Source: Pseudomonas frederiksbergensis
Lineage (GTDB): Bacteria > Pseudomonadota > Gammaproteobacteria > Pseudomonadales > Pseudomonadaceae
Assembly: GCF_001952935.1 (NCBI RefSeq)
Contig: NZ_CP018319.1
Span: forward strand, 2,386,501 to 2,450,500
DNA: 64,000 nt
Direction of reading: 5' to 3'
Part shown: piece by piece, positions 1 to 7,955 of the stretch
Position numbering within the stretch: position 1 is the stretch's first letter
Layout: every line of letters starts with the position of its first letter
The notes under the pieces: generated by a model
The model's database searches: none
What the model saw: only the letters and a program-made list of their open reading frames with translations
Told to the model about the DNA's origin: nothing
Translations under genes and position numbers: made by a program

Positions 1-575
1 GTTTGGACGCAAGGAAGACATCACGGCTCGAGCACTTTGGTGCTGCGTTGCCAAATAAAAAAGCTTGTACGCTTCTAAGGACTAGATCGCGTATCGGCAA
101 GCTCAGAGCTCATGAGGCTCGACGCATTGTTGCCCATTGGGGTGTCAGCAGAGCAAAAATACCGCCCCGACACTCATGACCTCGAGGGCAAGACTGGCAA
201 GTACTAGCCAGGAATTGTGGTGTTGGCTTTGTGCACATGAGCCTTCCCATTTTCTGCCTCCCCCCTTACCTTTCAGGTGAGGTACCCGTAACGGTGTTTG
301 TGCGACCTTTAGACGGTCGAACAAGTGGCAGATCAAATATCGGCGCCGGCAATCGAGGCGCAAAATCAGCTCAGGGCGCACATAAGATTTGTGGCGACTG
401 TAGCAGGCTTCATTAGGCGTGGCTTTGATGCACTGGAGCATTGGCCACAGCCGAAGCGCAATCAATGTCACGGGGATTAACGCCCGTGGCGTATCTGGAT
501 CCTGCCATCGGTAGGACCAATAAATATTGGCTGAAACACGCCCGCAAAAGAATGCTCGTCTATTGAGGATCTCTT
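1..575. other. No identifiable gene
   Basis: No convincing gene seen. A reading frame from GTG at 325 to a stop at 480 (+ strand, 51 codons) has plausible composition but no good ribosome binding site and no recognisable family. The longer opposite-strand frames across 145-471 look non-coding. Confidence 0.4.
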
Positions 576-707
576 ATGAGCGGATTGCGTGGGCAACCTG
601 ATTGGCTGAAAAATATTTTCCCTTCGCTTGTGAAGGAAATTCTGCGTCTGATTTTTCGCAAGCTTGTTGAGTGGGCCTGGGAAAAAATGCGCGAGATGAT
701 CAGCTAG
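576..707 (+). CDS. Putative 43-residue amphipathic small protein
   Basis: A short ORF with an ATG at 576 preceded six bases upstream by GAGGA, ending in TAG at 705-707. The peptide starts MSGLRGQPDW and then forms a run alternating hydrophobic and basic/acidic residues (LVKEILRLIFRKLVEWAWEK), which would make an amphipathic helix that could lie on a membrane. No family is recognised. A small protein of this kind in a defence island could be a toxin, a membrane-acting peptide or an orphan; none of these is shown. It is followed directly by a GC-rich hairpin. Confidence 0.4.
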   Translation: MSGLRGQPDWLKNIFPSLVKEILRLIFRKLVEWAWEKMREMIS

Positions 708-713
708 CCTTAA

Positions 714-740
714 AAAAGCGGCCCACCGGGTGGGCCGCTT
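714..740 (-). terminator. Rho-independent terminator after the RES gene
   Basis: A 12-base perfect inverted repeat (AAGCGGCCCACC at 716-727, GGTGGGCCGCTT at 729-740; the innermost bases form the loop). Read on the minus strand it is followed by a T run (712-717 complement), so it should end transcripts from the RES gene about 90 bases upstream. It may also stop plus-strand transcripts of the small ORF, but lacks a T tract that way. Confidence 0.75.
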
Positions 741-829
741 CCGCCAATGTAAAGTTCATCCAGTTTCTGACGGTCAGACGATCGCGACGATTCTATGACT
801 ATGCCCAAAGCTGTTTGTCGACTGAAGCG

Positions 830-2143
830 TCAACCTTCCGCCTTCACTTCACTCATTTCGAAGATCGGGCCTAGGCGCTTGCGGTTCAATTCGCTCATAA
901 ACAGGCCGTAGATATGGTCGTACTGCTTGGCCTTGGTTTCAATCGCAGTGACTTTGTGGAACCGGATGGAGTCAGCCACGACGACAAGTTTAGCCGACGG
1001 CCCATATGGGTTTTCCGCTGGCACGGCCTTCGGGACAGGACCGTCTGCCGGGTCAGGATTGGCCGGAGGCTCGTAGGAGAGTCGGCTGGCTTCGGGGAAG
1101 AGAACCACGTTGGTTCCTGCCTCGCCCGTTTGGACAGAGGGGAACACGAGCCCATCCACGTGCTTGCCGAAACGTAACCGCAAGTACTCGAAAACCACCT
1201 GCGTCGACAAATAGCTCAACTCGTCATTGCGCGCCTTGGGTCGGGACATTTTCTTGACCAACGAACCCAGGAAAACCTTCCGATGCAGTGAGTCGCGAAA
1301 GCCCTCATCTAGCAACGTAAGATCCGGGGGCTCTACGCGATCCAGCACTGTGAGGTCCAGCAGCTTCAGCTCGCCGATGGGTGTCAGGGCGGTACTGACC
1401 ACGTGGTCGCCGGTAATGGAGCGGATTTCGCTGAGGCAGGTCTCTCGCTCCAATGCGCAATACAGGGCGGAAATGCCATTCGGGGTCATCCGCTGGCTGC
1501 TGGCCAGGTGTTTTGGTGTGGGGCCGAATTGGCCGGCGGGATCGGCGATGATTTCCTCCGCCTGCTTTTGGTTCTGGGCGAGGCGTGCGCGGTAGAGCAA
1601 TTCGCCCTGGGCGATGGTCCGCATCACTTCCGGTTTGAGCTCGCCGCCGTCGGTCACCAGCAGCGAAAAGACGGAATCAAGGAACTTGTCGGCTCCTGAA
1701 TTGAAGTAGCGGTGCTTGTAGTGGACATCGTCAACGAACTTCTTCCAACGATCCTCGTAGAGGTTCTGCTCCAACGTACCATCATCGCCGTAGAAATGCG
1801 TTTCGTCCCCCGCGTCATCAACCCTGAATTCACGCGGAGCTCCATCGCACAGATCTTCAAAGTAGGGCTCTTCACCGAGATCGAACCACTCCATGAGGAC
1901 GATATCGATATCCGAAACGGCGATCTCGTCCGATCCGCACTCATACAGCAAGCCGAGCTCGTAATGGGACAGATCATCCTTGCCGGCAACATTCTCCGCA
2001 ACGCGGTCGTAAATGTAGCCGAACAGAAGATTCGAATCCATCGAGTGCCCCAGTCGGCCGCAATACTTGCAGTCAGCCTCTGTCCCGTGCTTGTCGAACA
2101 ATCTCTTCAATGGAGCCGGTGTTACGCAATCAACGCAAATCAT
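830..2143 (-). CDS. RES-domain protein with N-terminal zinc ribbon
   Basis: A 437-residue protein with a zinc-ribbon-like start (C3, C6, C25, C28), a helical region to about residue 175 resembling the HEPN/RES N-terminal domain, and a RES domain from about 180. Conserved-looking RES residues are the arginines in YRARLA (185, 187), E239 in CLSEIR and a serine in the later YLSTQ segment. RES domains in toxin-antitoxin systems degrade or modify NAD+; longer two-domain forms like this one sit in defence islands and their function is less clear. The gene is divergent from the PD-(D/E)XK-like gene and has its own terminator at 714-740. No Xre-type RES antitoxin lies beside it, so a classical TA pair is not supported. 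Confidence 0.8.
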   Translation of the reverse strand: MICVDCVTPAPLKRLFDKHGTEADCKYCGRLGHSMDSNLLFGYIYDRVAENVAGKDDLSHYELGLLYECGSDEIAVSDIDIVLMEWFDLGEEPYFEDLCDGAPREFRVDDAGDETHFYGDDGTLEQNLYEDRWKKFVDDVHYKHRYFNSGADKFLDSVFSLLVTDGGELKPEVMRTIAQGELLYRARLAQNQKQAEEIIADPAGQFGPTPKHLASSQRMTPNGISALYCALERETCLSEIRSITGDHVVSTALTPIGELKLLDLTVLDRVEPPDLTLLDEGFRDSLHRKVFLGSLVKKMSRPKARNDELSYLSTQVVFEYLRLRFGKHVDGLVFPSVQTGEAGTNVVLFPEASRLSYEPPANPDPADGPVPKAVPAENPYGPSAKLVVVADSIRFHKVTAIETKAKQYDHIYGLFMSELNRKRLGPIFEMSEVKAEG

Positions 2144-2304
2144 CGATACTTCCCGAATCTCGCTTTTCTTGACCGTCTACAGATGCGGCGGTGTTTACGT
2201 AGCGTCTACAGCAGGTCGTCCGCAACTTCAACCCGTCTATCCTTCGATAGGCATGATTAGCTGGCATCTGGAAGAGGCGCTCAAACCAACGCAGTTTGCA
2301 TGTG

Positions 2305-3156
2305 ATGACGACCGGAACAGATATGCCACCATCGGACAAGACGCCAGCACTTTCTCCGGATGTATCGGAACAATTAGGGCATCCCCAACAACAGCCTGAG
2401 TCAGACGCAATGCCAAATTCGAATACCACTTCACCTCAAGCCGATGACGACTTTCGGGATATTGAACAAGATGTCATCAAGCGATTCTCGATCAAGCTGA
2501 ACGACCTCGCAATCAAGCGAAACGTTACCTCCTACGCGGGAAGCCCTCTGGGCAGTCAGGACAAAGTGTTTGCAGATTACCTGCTGGCCAGCAATACGCG
2601 CTTTTGCCTGATTGAGTTCAAAGCCACCAAGGGTAATCTAAGTTCCGAAAACCAGAAGAAGCTGCGCGTCCAGCTATTTGAGTTGCTGGCCCAGCGCAAG
2701 GACGTACTGCGTCGCAGCCTAGATCTGCACTACATGTGCTGGGGAACCGAAAAATCCGACTGGCTACCCGGCATGAGCGAGCCGGTCAGCGAAGAAAACG
2801 AGATGCTGGGACAATATGCTCCCTGCGTATCCCCGTACATGAAGGTCAAACCTGAGCTGGAGAAAGCGGAGGAATATCTTCCGGAAGTCTTCGTCGAACA
2901 TTTTTTTGAAAGCAAGCAATTCGGTGGTGACCTGGGCAGGTTCAAACGATATGTAAATGAACTGGCCAAGCTTGCGACCGACAGCAAGCAAGGCGAAGGT
3001 ACGCTTGAAGGCGTAGTCTGCGTCTACATTGAAGCCGTTAGACAATTCAAATCGTACCGCTTCAAAGGCCTCCAACACCTCCTCGAATTCCTGAACTCTC
3101 CAAGCCAGACGCCCGGTCCCCAGAAGCCTGATCGTTCAATAAGCCCAGGTCCATAG
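2305..3156 (+). CDS. Unknown protein with PD-(D/E)XK-like core
   Basis: About 283 residues, no family recognised. Residues 80-110 contain D91 in FADYLL followed by a strand ending IEFKATKG with E104 and K106, the spacing and context of a PD-(D/E)XK nuclease or nuclease-like fold (D…ExK). The first 45 residues are polar, proline- and serine-rich and probably disordered. The start is uncertain: TTG 2296, ATG 2305, ATG 2323 (weak GGA eight bases before it) and ATG 2410 are all in frame and none has a strong ribosome binding site. It is divergent from the RES gene with a 160-base gap and convergent with the coiled-coil membrane gene. It could be a defence nuclease or an inactive DNA-binding relative. 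Confidence 0.6.
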   Translation: MTTGTDMPPSDKTPALSPDVSEQLGHPQQQPESDAMPNSNTTSPQADDDFRDIEQDVIKRFSIKLNDLAIKRNVTSYAGSPLGSQDKVFADYLLASNTRFCLIEFKATKGNLSSENQKKLRVQLFELLAQRKDVLRRSLDLHYMCWGTEKSDWLPGMSEPVSEENEMLGQYAPCVSPYMKVKPELEKAEEYLPEVFVEHFFESKQFGGDLGRFKRYVNELAKLATDSKQGEGTLEGVVCVYIEAVRQFKSYRFKGLQHLLEFLNSPSQTPGPQKPDRSISPGP

Positions 3157-3168
3157 ACATGTAGTCCG

Positions 3169-3753
3169 TTACTGAGGTTTACCCTCCACGATACGTTCGA
3201 AATCTTGCTTTTGTTTCGAAGTGGCGTGCTTCCAGTATGTGCTCAAGAGCTTGCTCTGATAGCTTTCAACCTTACGCGCTTCGTACTCAGTGCCGATGCC
3301 AAATCCAAAACGCGCGACAGCGTAGGTCAATCCGGATCCTGCCAGGAATGCCAACGCCAATGCCGCAAACCGCCACCGCACACTGCGTTGCATCTTGCGC
3401 AGTGCTGCGACGGCGTGATTGGCTTCCGACGTCGCCGTGTTGATTTTCGATACCAGCGCATTGGTTGCCTGCTGCACGCCCGAAGTCGCTGCGTTATGTG
3501 CGGCTTGCGCGGTCTCTTTCACCAGTGTGGAATTATTCCCCCAAGCGACACGGGCCTTCTCAACCTCTTTTTCAATGTGACCTGCAATGGCGACCAGATT
3601 TTGAACGCTTTTATTGGTCTTTTCGGCTTCGCCCTGAATGATATCTGCTTGATCGGTCAGCCGGTCCAGTTCCATGGTGAAACGTGATGCCGTCATCTGG
3701 TAGTGCTTGTAGGTGGCGGTAAATTGCACAGGATTATTCATCGAGAAGGACAT
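3169..3753 (-). CDS. Coiled-coil protein with one membrane segment
   Basis: A 194-residue protein. Residues 20-125 are heptad-like and rich in A, E, K, Q and N (long coiled coil), residues 128-152 are hydrophobic and read as a single transmembrane helix, and about 40 polar residues follow. A distant resemblance to small plasmid-mobilisation or membrane-tethered coiled-coil proteins is possible, but no family is certain. It starts 57 bases after the DUF6527 gene on the same strand, so it is probably the last gene of the ubiquitin-like operon and could be its membrane partner or effector. TAAGGA sits almost against ATG 3753, so an alternative start at ATG 3741 is possible. Confidence 0.65.
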   Translation of the reverse strand: MSFSMNNPVQFTATYKHYQMTASRFTMELDRLTDQADIIQGEAEKTNKSVQNLVAIAGHIEKEVEKARVAWGNNSTLVKETAQAAHNAATSGVQQATNALVSKINTATSEANHAVAALRKMQRSVRWRFAALALAFLAGSGLTYAVARFGFGIGTEYEARKVESYQSKLLSTYWKHATSKQKQDFERIVEGKPQ

Positions 3754-3809
3754 TTCCTTATATCAAGCGGAGTTCTTTTACTGCTCAATCCGGTCTGCAT
3801 CTGTTCAAC

Positions 3810-4151
3810 TCATACCCAAGTCACCCTTCCACGCTTAAGCCAAAAATGTGATTTACAGCCGTTTGTCAGCCACACAGAGGGGGTCAAGCTAGGAAAGCCG
3901 TCAGCATCAACTTCGACATCCCATCTCGGTTTGGCTTCTTGGATCACTAGCAGCTCAATGGTTCGGCCGCAGCCACATGGGCACTTCATGCCTACCGACC
4001 AATTCTCACCATCATCCCGCGCTAAAACGAGGTCACGAAAGGGCATTTTGGTCGGCAAGGAATCCCCTTCCACAATTACCAGACGGCGAGCCGGGCCAAA
4101 GCGGTCACACCGCTTACGAAACCATTGAGCTAGCGACCGAAACAGGTTCAT
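3810..4151 (-). CDS. DUF6527 family protein of the ubiquitin-like operon
   Basis: A 113-residue protein with a CPCGCG metal-binding-type motif (C57, C59, C61), a later G-C-K-S-H-F segment (C99, H102) and a conserved-looking PSVW stretch, the pattern of the DUF6527 family known to accompany bacterial polyubiquitin-like/E1/E2 genes. The cysteines and histidine suggest a bound zinc ion. Its ATG overlaps the stop of the JAB-E1 gene as ATGA (4148-4151) and is preceded by AAGGA, so the two are translationally coupled. Its role is inferred only: a processing, adaptor or substrate-recognition component of the conjugation pathway. Confidence 0.75.
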   Translation of the reverse strand: MNLFRSLAQWFRKRCDRFGPARRLVIVEGDSLPTKMPFRDLVLARDDGENWSVGMKCPCGCGRTIELLVIQEAKPRWDVEVDADGFPSLTPSVWLTNGCKSHFWLKRGRVTWV

Positions 4152-5539
4152 TTTTGATCCTTGGCACGAGGCTCTTTCAAAGCCGGCAGTCCAAGCAAAG
4201 GCGCAAGACCTCCTCGGGCAAGTGGGGCTTCGCAGTCGATTTCAAAATTCGATTCAGACTCAAACTCTTCTTCAAGAGCAGCCAGACTGAACGTGGTGCG
4301 CGCAAATTTTTCGTTTGCCTCATGGCGGTAGGGAAATGCCCGGGCAACGAATTCGTTCACGCATGCGGAAGCAGCTCGCATGTTAAGCGTGATGACCGAG
4401 GGCGCCTCCTCGTGGGTGCCCTTGATGTAGCCTTCAGCCAACTCGCGTTGATGGGCCTCTGGGTTGTTGAAGCGGAGGTACTCAGCTCGAAGGCTTTCTG
4501 GTGTGTAGAGCCCGCGGCTTCGAAGGGTGGATCGTCCTGGTTGAACGTAATCGATCCTGCCGATGACATCTGCAACCGCGGTGCCCGACTTTGGACATCT
4601 CCTGGTCGGTATCACCACACCTACATCGATGACAGGGATCAGAAAAGCCGCACCGATCAGGTCAGCCATATACCGAGCTTCGAGGGTATCGGCGCAGCAG
4701 AAAATCACATCCGCTTGAGAAGCAGCGAGCACACCCTCTCTACTGGAAATTGAACGTGCGATTCCTACGGCCGATCCAACCCCGCGAAATTTTTCGATAG
4801 CCTCAACCATCACGTCGGTCTTCAGGCGTTTCGAATCAGCATCCGCGAGTGTGGAGTTAAGGATTCTGTTCAGGTTTTTGTGCTCAACCCGATCAAAATC
4901 AATCAGCGTAATCTCCCCAAATCCAAGCCTGGCCAACTGCTCAGTGGTGATCGAGCCGGTACCCGACGCTCCGATGACAGCTGCCGACAGACGATTGAGC
5001 TCCCGCGTCATCTGTTCCGTGAATGCCATTGGACGTGCGCCCGGAGAACCGTGCCAATAGTAGTGGAGATCATCACCTGCAATGGTCACCAGCTCGATAT
5101 CTTCAGTGCAATGACTTGGGGTGTAGAGCCGGGCACAGATACGACCGCTTGGGATCATGATGGCGGAGCCATGCAAATCACCATAGGCGGCGAGCAGAGC
5201 AGGAATCGTCTTCGCATCACTAGCATCATCCTGTTCCGAAAACCCAAGCAAACCACCTGGGTGAGAGTGGATCAGGATGGCCACCAGATTCTCAGCCTCG
5301 CCTTCATCAATGGCCTGCTCGATGTACTTACCAGGCCACGAAAGAAGATCCTCAGCGCGAATCGAACATTCAGCATGAGGAACAAGGATTAACCGCTTGC
5401 CGAGAAGCTTCATCCGAGGACCTGGTGTCCTGCTGCACAAGATGATCGCAGCTGCTTCCAGGCCATCGCCAGGGAACAGGTGTTCCCTGGCGGCAGCGTG
5501 CATTGATGCCGGCAGCGCTAAGGTCGACCGGGGCTTCAT
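4148..5539 (-). CDS. JAB peptidase-E1 (ThiF) fusion protein
   Basis: 463 residues from ATG 5539, which has a perfect AAGGAGGT seven bases upstream. Residues 1-165 are a JAB/JAMM metalloprotease: E28, the HSHPGG motif with H91 and H93, then S101 and D104, i.e. a complete ExnHxHx7SxxD set, so it should be an active deubiquitinase-like enzyme. Residues 180-400 are a ThiF/E1-type adenylation domain with GASGTGS near 190, D214/D216, the NxNR pair N222-R225 and a CCADT stretch (C281, C282) where these enzymes have a conserved Asp. It would activate the C-terminus of a ubiquitin-like protein with ATP and also trim or remove it. It overlaps both neighbours by ATGA. The metal-binding CxxC pairs of MoeB/ThiF are not evident. 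Confidence 0.85.
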   Translation of the reverse strand: MKPRSTLALPASMHAAAREHLFPGDGLEAAAIILCSRTPGPRMKLLGKRLILVPHAECSIRAEDLLSWPGKYIEQAIDEGEAENLVAILIHSHPGGLLGFSEQDDASDAKTIPALLAAYGDLHGSAIMIPSGRICARLYTPSHCTEDIELVTIAGDDLHYYWHGSPGARPMAFTEQMTRELNRLSAAVIGASGTGSITTEQLARLGFGEITLIDFDRVEHKNLNRILNSTLADADSKRLKTDVMVEAIEKFRGVGSAVGIARSISSREGVLAASQADVIFCCADTLEARYMADLIGAAFLIPVIDVGVVIPTRRCPKSGTAVADVIGRIDYVQPGRSTLRSRGLYTPESLRAEYLRFNNPEAHQRELAEGYIKGTHEEAPSVITLNMRAASACVNEFVARAFPYRHEANEKFARTTFSLAALEEEFESESNFEIDCEAPLARGGLAPLLGLPALKEPRAKDQK

Positions 5540-6642
5540 TGGCCTACCTCCTTGTGAAGGGCGCCCTCCACCAAACCGAGGTGGGTGATCATGTTGTCGG
5601 TTGCCGGCTTCCAGGGCGACTGAGGACCGCGATGACGAGACCAACCCTGGTAAACGGTCCCGTTGATAGTCGCCGTAATGTGCGTGCTGGGGATGCCGCC
5701 ACCGCTCGCGAGATCCAGCGGGGGGTTGAAATAGAACATGTCGATCTCAGCGCCCGGGTAGGAAGGCGGAATATCGAGTGCCAACAGAGTGCTGGAACGG
5801 TTGAAACCCACTGGCAGCTGGTAGTCGTGAATCAGGAGCCAACGCCGACCGTCGCTTACGACAGTCTCCCATTTGCAACCCAGGCCATCGAGATGCGCCT
5901 CATCCACATCAAGCAGAGCAAACGCACGTTGAGGCTGGACTGCAACTTCGCCATTGATGACCTCCTTTGGAGAGAGGCGCAGCTTTTCAACCCCGTCTTT
6001 CGTGAGATCGATAACATCATCCAACCCCATTGCCCGCTTAGGCTCATCCTTCACTTTCAGGAAGATTTGCCAACCTTCTTCGGGGTTGAAACCAGCGTTC
6101 GTGATGGCCTCACGAACGCCAACTGTCGGCTTATTGAATGTGAGCAGAACACCTTGAACATTCAGTTCCCAGCGCTGAGCACGGCTGATGAAAGACTCAA
6201 CACCCTCACCTTCCAGGCTCACCCATTGATGGCGATCGATGATGCGATCCGCTTCATCAGTCATCTGCTGCAGCAGCTGCTTGTCGTCAGGGATCTCGCC
6301 CAGCCGGCGCAGAACAGCTCCGGTGATCGATTGGCACGGCCAATCGAAGCGTACGCCGTCGACGGTCAAGCGGAACGAGCGATCGCTTTCCACGATGATG
6401 AACTTGCGAGAGTGCTGCAGGCTCGCCACTTCTTCTGGCCTGATGTCTTCAAGCTCACCATTTTCGAGGAACTGGAGCACAACCGCATTTTGCGAAGGTT
6501 TGAAACCCGCAGCAGAAGCAAGTTGGGCACCAGTCGGTGTCTTGTCATGGAGCGTGACGGCCTTAAAATTCAAGGAGAGGTCGCTGACCTCGACCTGGAA
6601 AGGACCGTTGTGTTGTGTTGCCTGATGATGATTAGTTTCCAC
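5536..6642 (-). CDS. Poly-ubiquitin-like protein fused to E2 domain
   Basis: 368 residues from GTG 6642, chosen because TTGGAG lies nine bases upstream; an in-frame TTG at 6657 is the alternative. Three ubiquitin-like modules follow one another: about residues 15-87 (the multiubiquitin family pattern with TPTGAQL and RKFIIV), 88-155 and 156-230. Residues 235-368 match the prokaryotic E2 family E: KWETV, LPVGF, IPPSYPGAEIDMFYF, then GWSRHR (334-337) and a terminal TDNMITHL helix. Only C103 and C256 are present and neither is at the usual E2 active-site position. No Gly-Gly is seen at module borders. First gene of the operon; together with JAB-E1 and DUF6527 it forms a ubiquitin-like conjugation cassette of the kind predicted by Iyer, Burroughs and Aravind. 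Confidence 0.82.
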   Translation of the reverse strand: METNHHQATQHNGPFQVEVSDLSLNFKAVTLHDKTPTGAQLASAAGFKPSQNAVVLQFLENGELEDIRPEEVASLQHSRKFIIVESDRSFRLTVDGVRFDWPCQSITGAVLRRLGEIPDDKQLLQQMTDEADRIIDRHQWVSLEGEGVESFISRAQRWELNVQGVLLTFNKPTVGVREAITNAGFNPEEGWQIFLKVKDEPKRAMGLDDVIDLTKDGVEKLRLSPKEVINGEVAVQPQRAFALLDVDEAHLDGLGCKWETVVSDGRRWLLIHDYQLPVGFNRSSTLLALDIPPSYPGAEIDMFYFNPPLDLASGGGIPSTHITATINGTVYQGWSRHRGPQSPWKPATDNMITHLGLVEGALHKEVGQ

Positions 6643-6872
6643 TTGGGGAATCTCCAATACAAAGGCGACAAGCGCCTGGTGTTGACCGAAGCCCTATGCC
6701 ACGGTCAGTTTCATTGGAGGGGACACAAACCTTACCCACTTGACGTCGAGTAAGGCATCGACAAGAATCACATTTGCTAACGTAACAAGTGCCGATGGTC
6801 ACTGATCGCTTTGTAGTTCCCGCTACGCCGCGATCCCTCCATTTCACATTCAGCTTTCGCTGAGTGTCCTGC

Positions 6873-6894
6873 CAGCCGGGCTCACACCCGGCTG
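6873..6894. terminator. GC-rich hairpin after the yegP-like gene
   Basis: Perfect 8-base inverted repeat CAGCCGGG / CCCGGCTG with a 6-base loop, just downstream of the minus-strand yegP-like stop and upstream of the ubiquitin-like operon. It has no clear T tract on the minus strand, so termination is likely but not certain. Confidence 0.5.
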
Positions 6895-6909
6895 TTGCTT
6901 TCATCCCCC

Positions 6910-7242
6910 TTAGGTCAAATCCACGATGCCAGCCGTTGGGCCATGGCGCTTGACCGCCTCAATACCGTTGTCACGAGCTTGTGTGCTCGAATACTCCTCA
7001 CTTACGCCAATGACCTGGTTGTTCGCTGCGCGCAGAGCGAAGTAGGGCAGGTTGCGGGTGGAGGTATACCGAACGTAGAAGCGGTCATACGGCGAATGCT
7101 GTTGAGCGGATTGGATGCCGTTTTGGCAGCTGCTCTTGGCTACGTAGCCCTCGCTCTGGAGGATGATCTCGTTATTCGGGGCTTTCAGGCGGAAGTAGTA
7201 CTGCTGATTGGTACCGCGGAAGATCTCGTAATGTGCGCTCAC
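6910..7242 (-). CDS. YegP-like tandem DUF1508 protein
   Basis: 110 residues starting at GTG 7242 with AGGAG nine bases upstream. Two repeats of the DUF1508/YegP fold: residues 1-50 (FEIFRG-like YEIFRGTNQQYYFRLKAPNN…IILQSEGY) and 51-105 (FYVRYTSTRNLPYFALRAANNQ…VSEEY), each followed by a short C-x-NGI or RDNGI helix. This is the standard length for the two-repeat form. The fold is common and small; its role is not established. It sits alone between two operons on the transposon and may be unrelated to either. Confidence 0.85.
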   Translation of the reverse strand: MSAHYEIFRGTNQQYYFRLKAPNNEIILQSEGYVAKSSCQNGIQSAQQHSPYDRFYVRYTSTRNLPYFALRAANNQVIGVSEEYSSTQARDNGIEAVKRHGPTAGIVDLT

Positions 7243-7394
7243 TGGTTCGCTCCTGTGCGATGTGGTCTACGCAAAATTTCATTCACAAACCTGCTTCTGT
7301 AATCCAGTTTAACCAGAGGCTAAAAAAAGAGGCAGGTCAGCTTGCGAATAAGCGTAACCCACCAAGTCTGATTCTGTAAAGCTGTTTAAGCAGA

Positions 7395-7946
7395 TTAGCG
7401 AATCGCCGCGTACACGTACTCGATGCCACCTGACTCAGCAACCTCTTCACGGCGCATGATGTAGCCTTCCTCAACGAGCTTTTTCAGCTTGGTGCTGGCG
7501 TTCTGAACGCTGATGTCCAGATCGACGGCGACCTGAGCAGTGGTGACCGAAAGCTTCGAGAGGACCACTTCAAGGAGGGCCATGTTGGAAGCACTTGGCT
7601 GAGGTCCGAGAATGGTGTACTCACGGCCGGACCATGCCACGATCGGCTGCTTTTTAGCTTCAGCCGCGTAATGGCAATTGTCCCTTACATCTGGGTCATT
7701 AAGATCTTGAATGTAAAAGTATTTTTCACCTCGGTAATGCTTAACTACTGAGATGACGGCTTCACGTATAAAGGACGAGTCAGCACTCACGTCGCCAAAA
7801 GATATCGCAACCACATATGCTTTGGGCAATGTGTCTAAATGATTAATGAACTTATTGAACGTCTCCCGGCCCAGTGTGTTGCCATAAGGCTGGGCATCGC
7901 CGCTTGTGAATTCAATAAGATCTAGTGTGATGGATTTCTGGTTCAT
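7395..7946 (-). CDS. STAS-like (DUF4325) protein with winged helix
   Basis: 183 residues. The first 95 form a STAS-like DUF4325 domain (ISFGDVSADSSFIREA, typical of this group), followed by a linker and a winged-helix DNA-binding domain at about 118-183 (VTTAQVAVDLDISVQNASTKLKKL, then a wing). Start ATG 7946, nine bases after the stop of the GHKL-ATPase gene, so the two are one operon. STAS-like domains commonly pair with GHKL ATPases in anti-sigma/anti-anti-sigma style switches; a regulatory or defence switch is inferred. Base composition is AT-rich compared with flanking genes. Confidence 0.75.
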   Translation of the reverse strand: MNQKSITLDLIEFTSGDAQPYGNTLGRETFNKFINHLDTLPKAYVVAISFGDVSADSSFIREAVISVVKHYRGEKYFYIQDLNDPDVRDNCHYAAEAKKQPIVAWSGREYTILGPQPSASNMALLEVVLSKLSVTTAQVAVDLDISVQNASTKLKKLVEEGYIMRREEVAESGGIEYVYAAIR

Positions 7947-7955
7947 ATGTTCAGT

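Noticed and set aside
145..471. 108-codon minus-strand ORF at the left edge
   Set aside because: Low-complexity mix of Arg, Cys and Leu, no ribosome binding site and no family.
714..740. Left end of the transposon
   Set aside because: The palindrome is a terminator; no TGTCGG terminus or CTCACAAA repeats are near it.
830..2143. RES/Xre toxin-antitoxin pair
   Set aside because: No Xre-type antitoxin gene adjoins the RES gene; the neighbour is a divergent PD-(D/E)XK-like gene.
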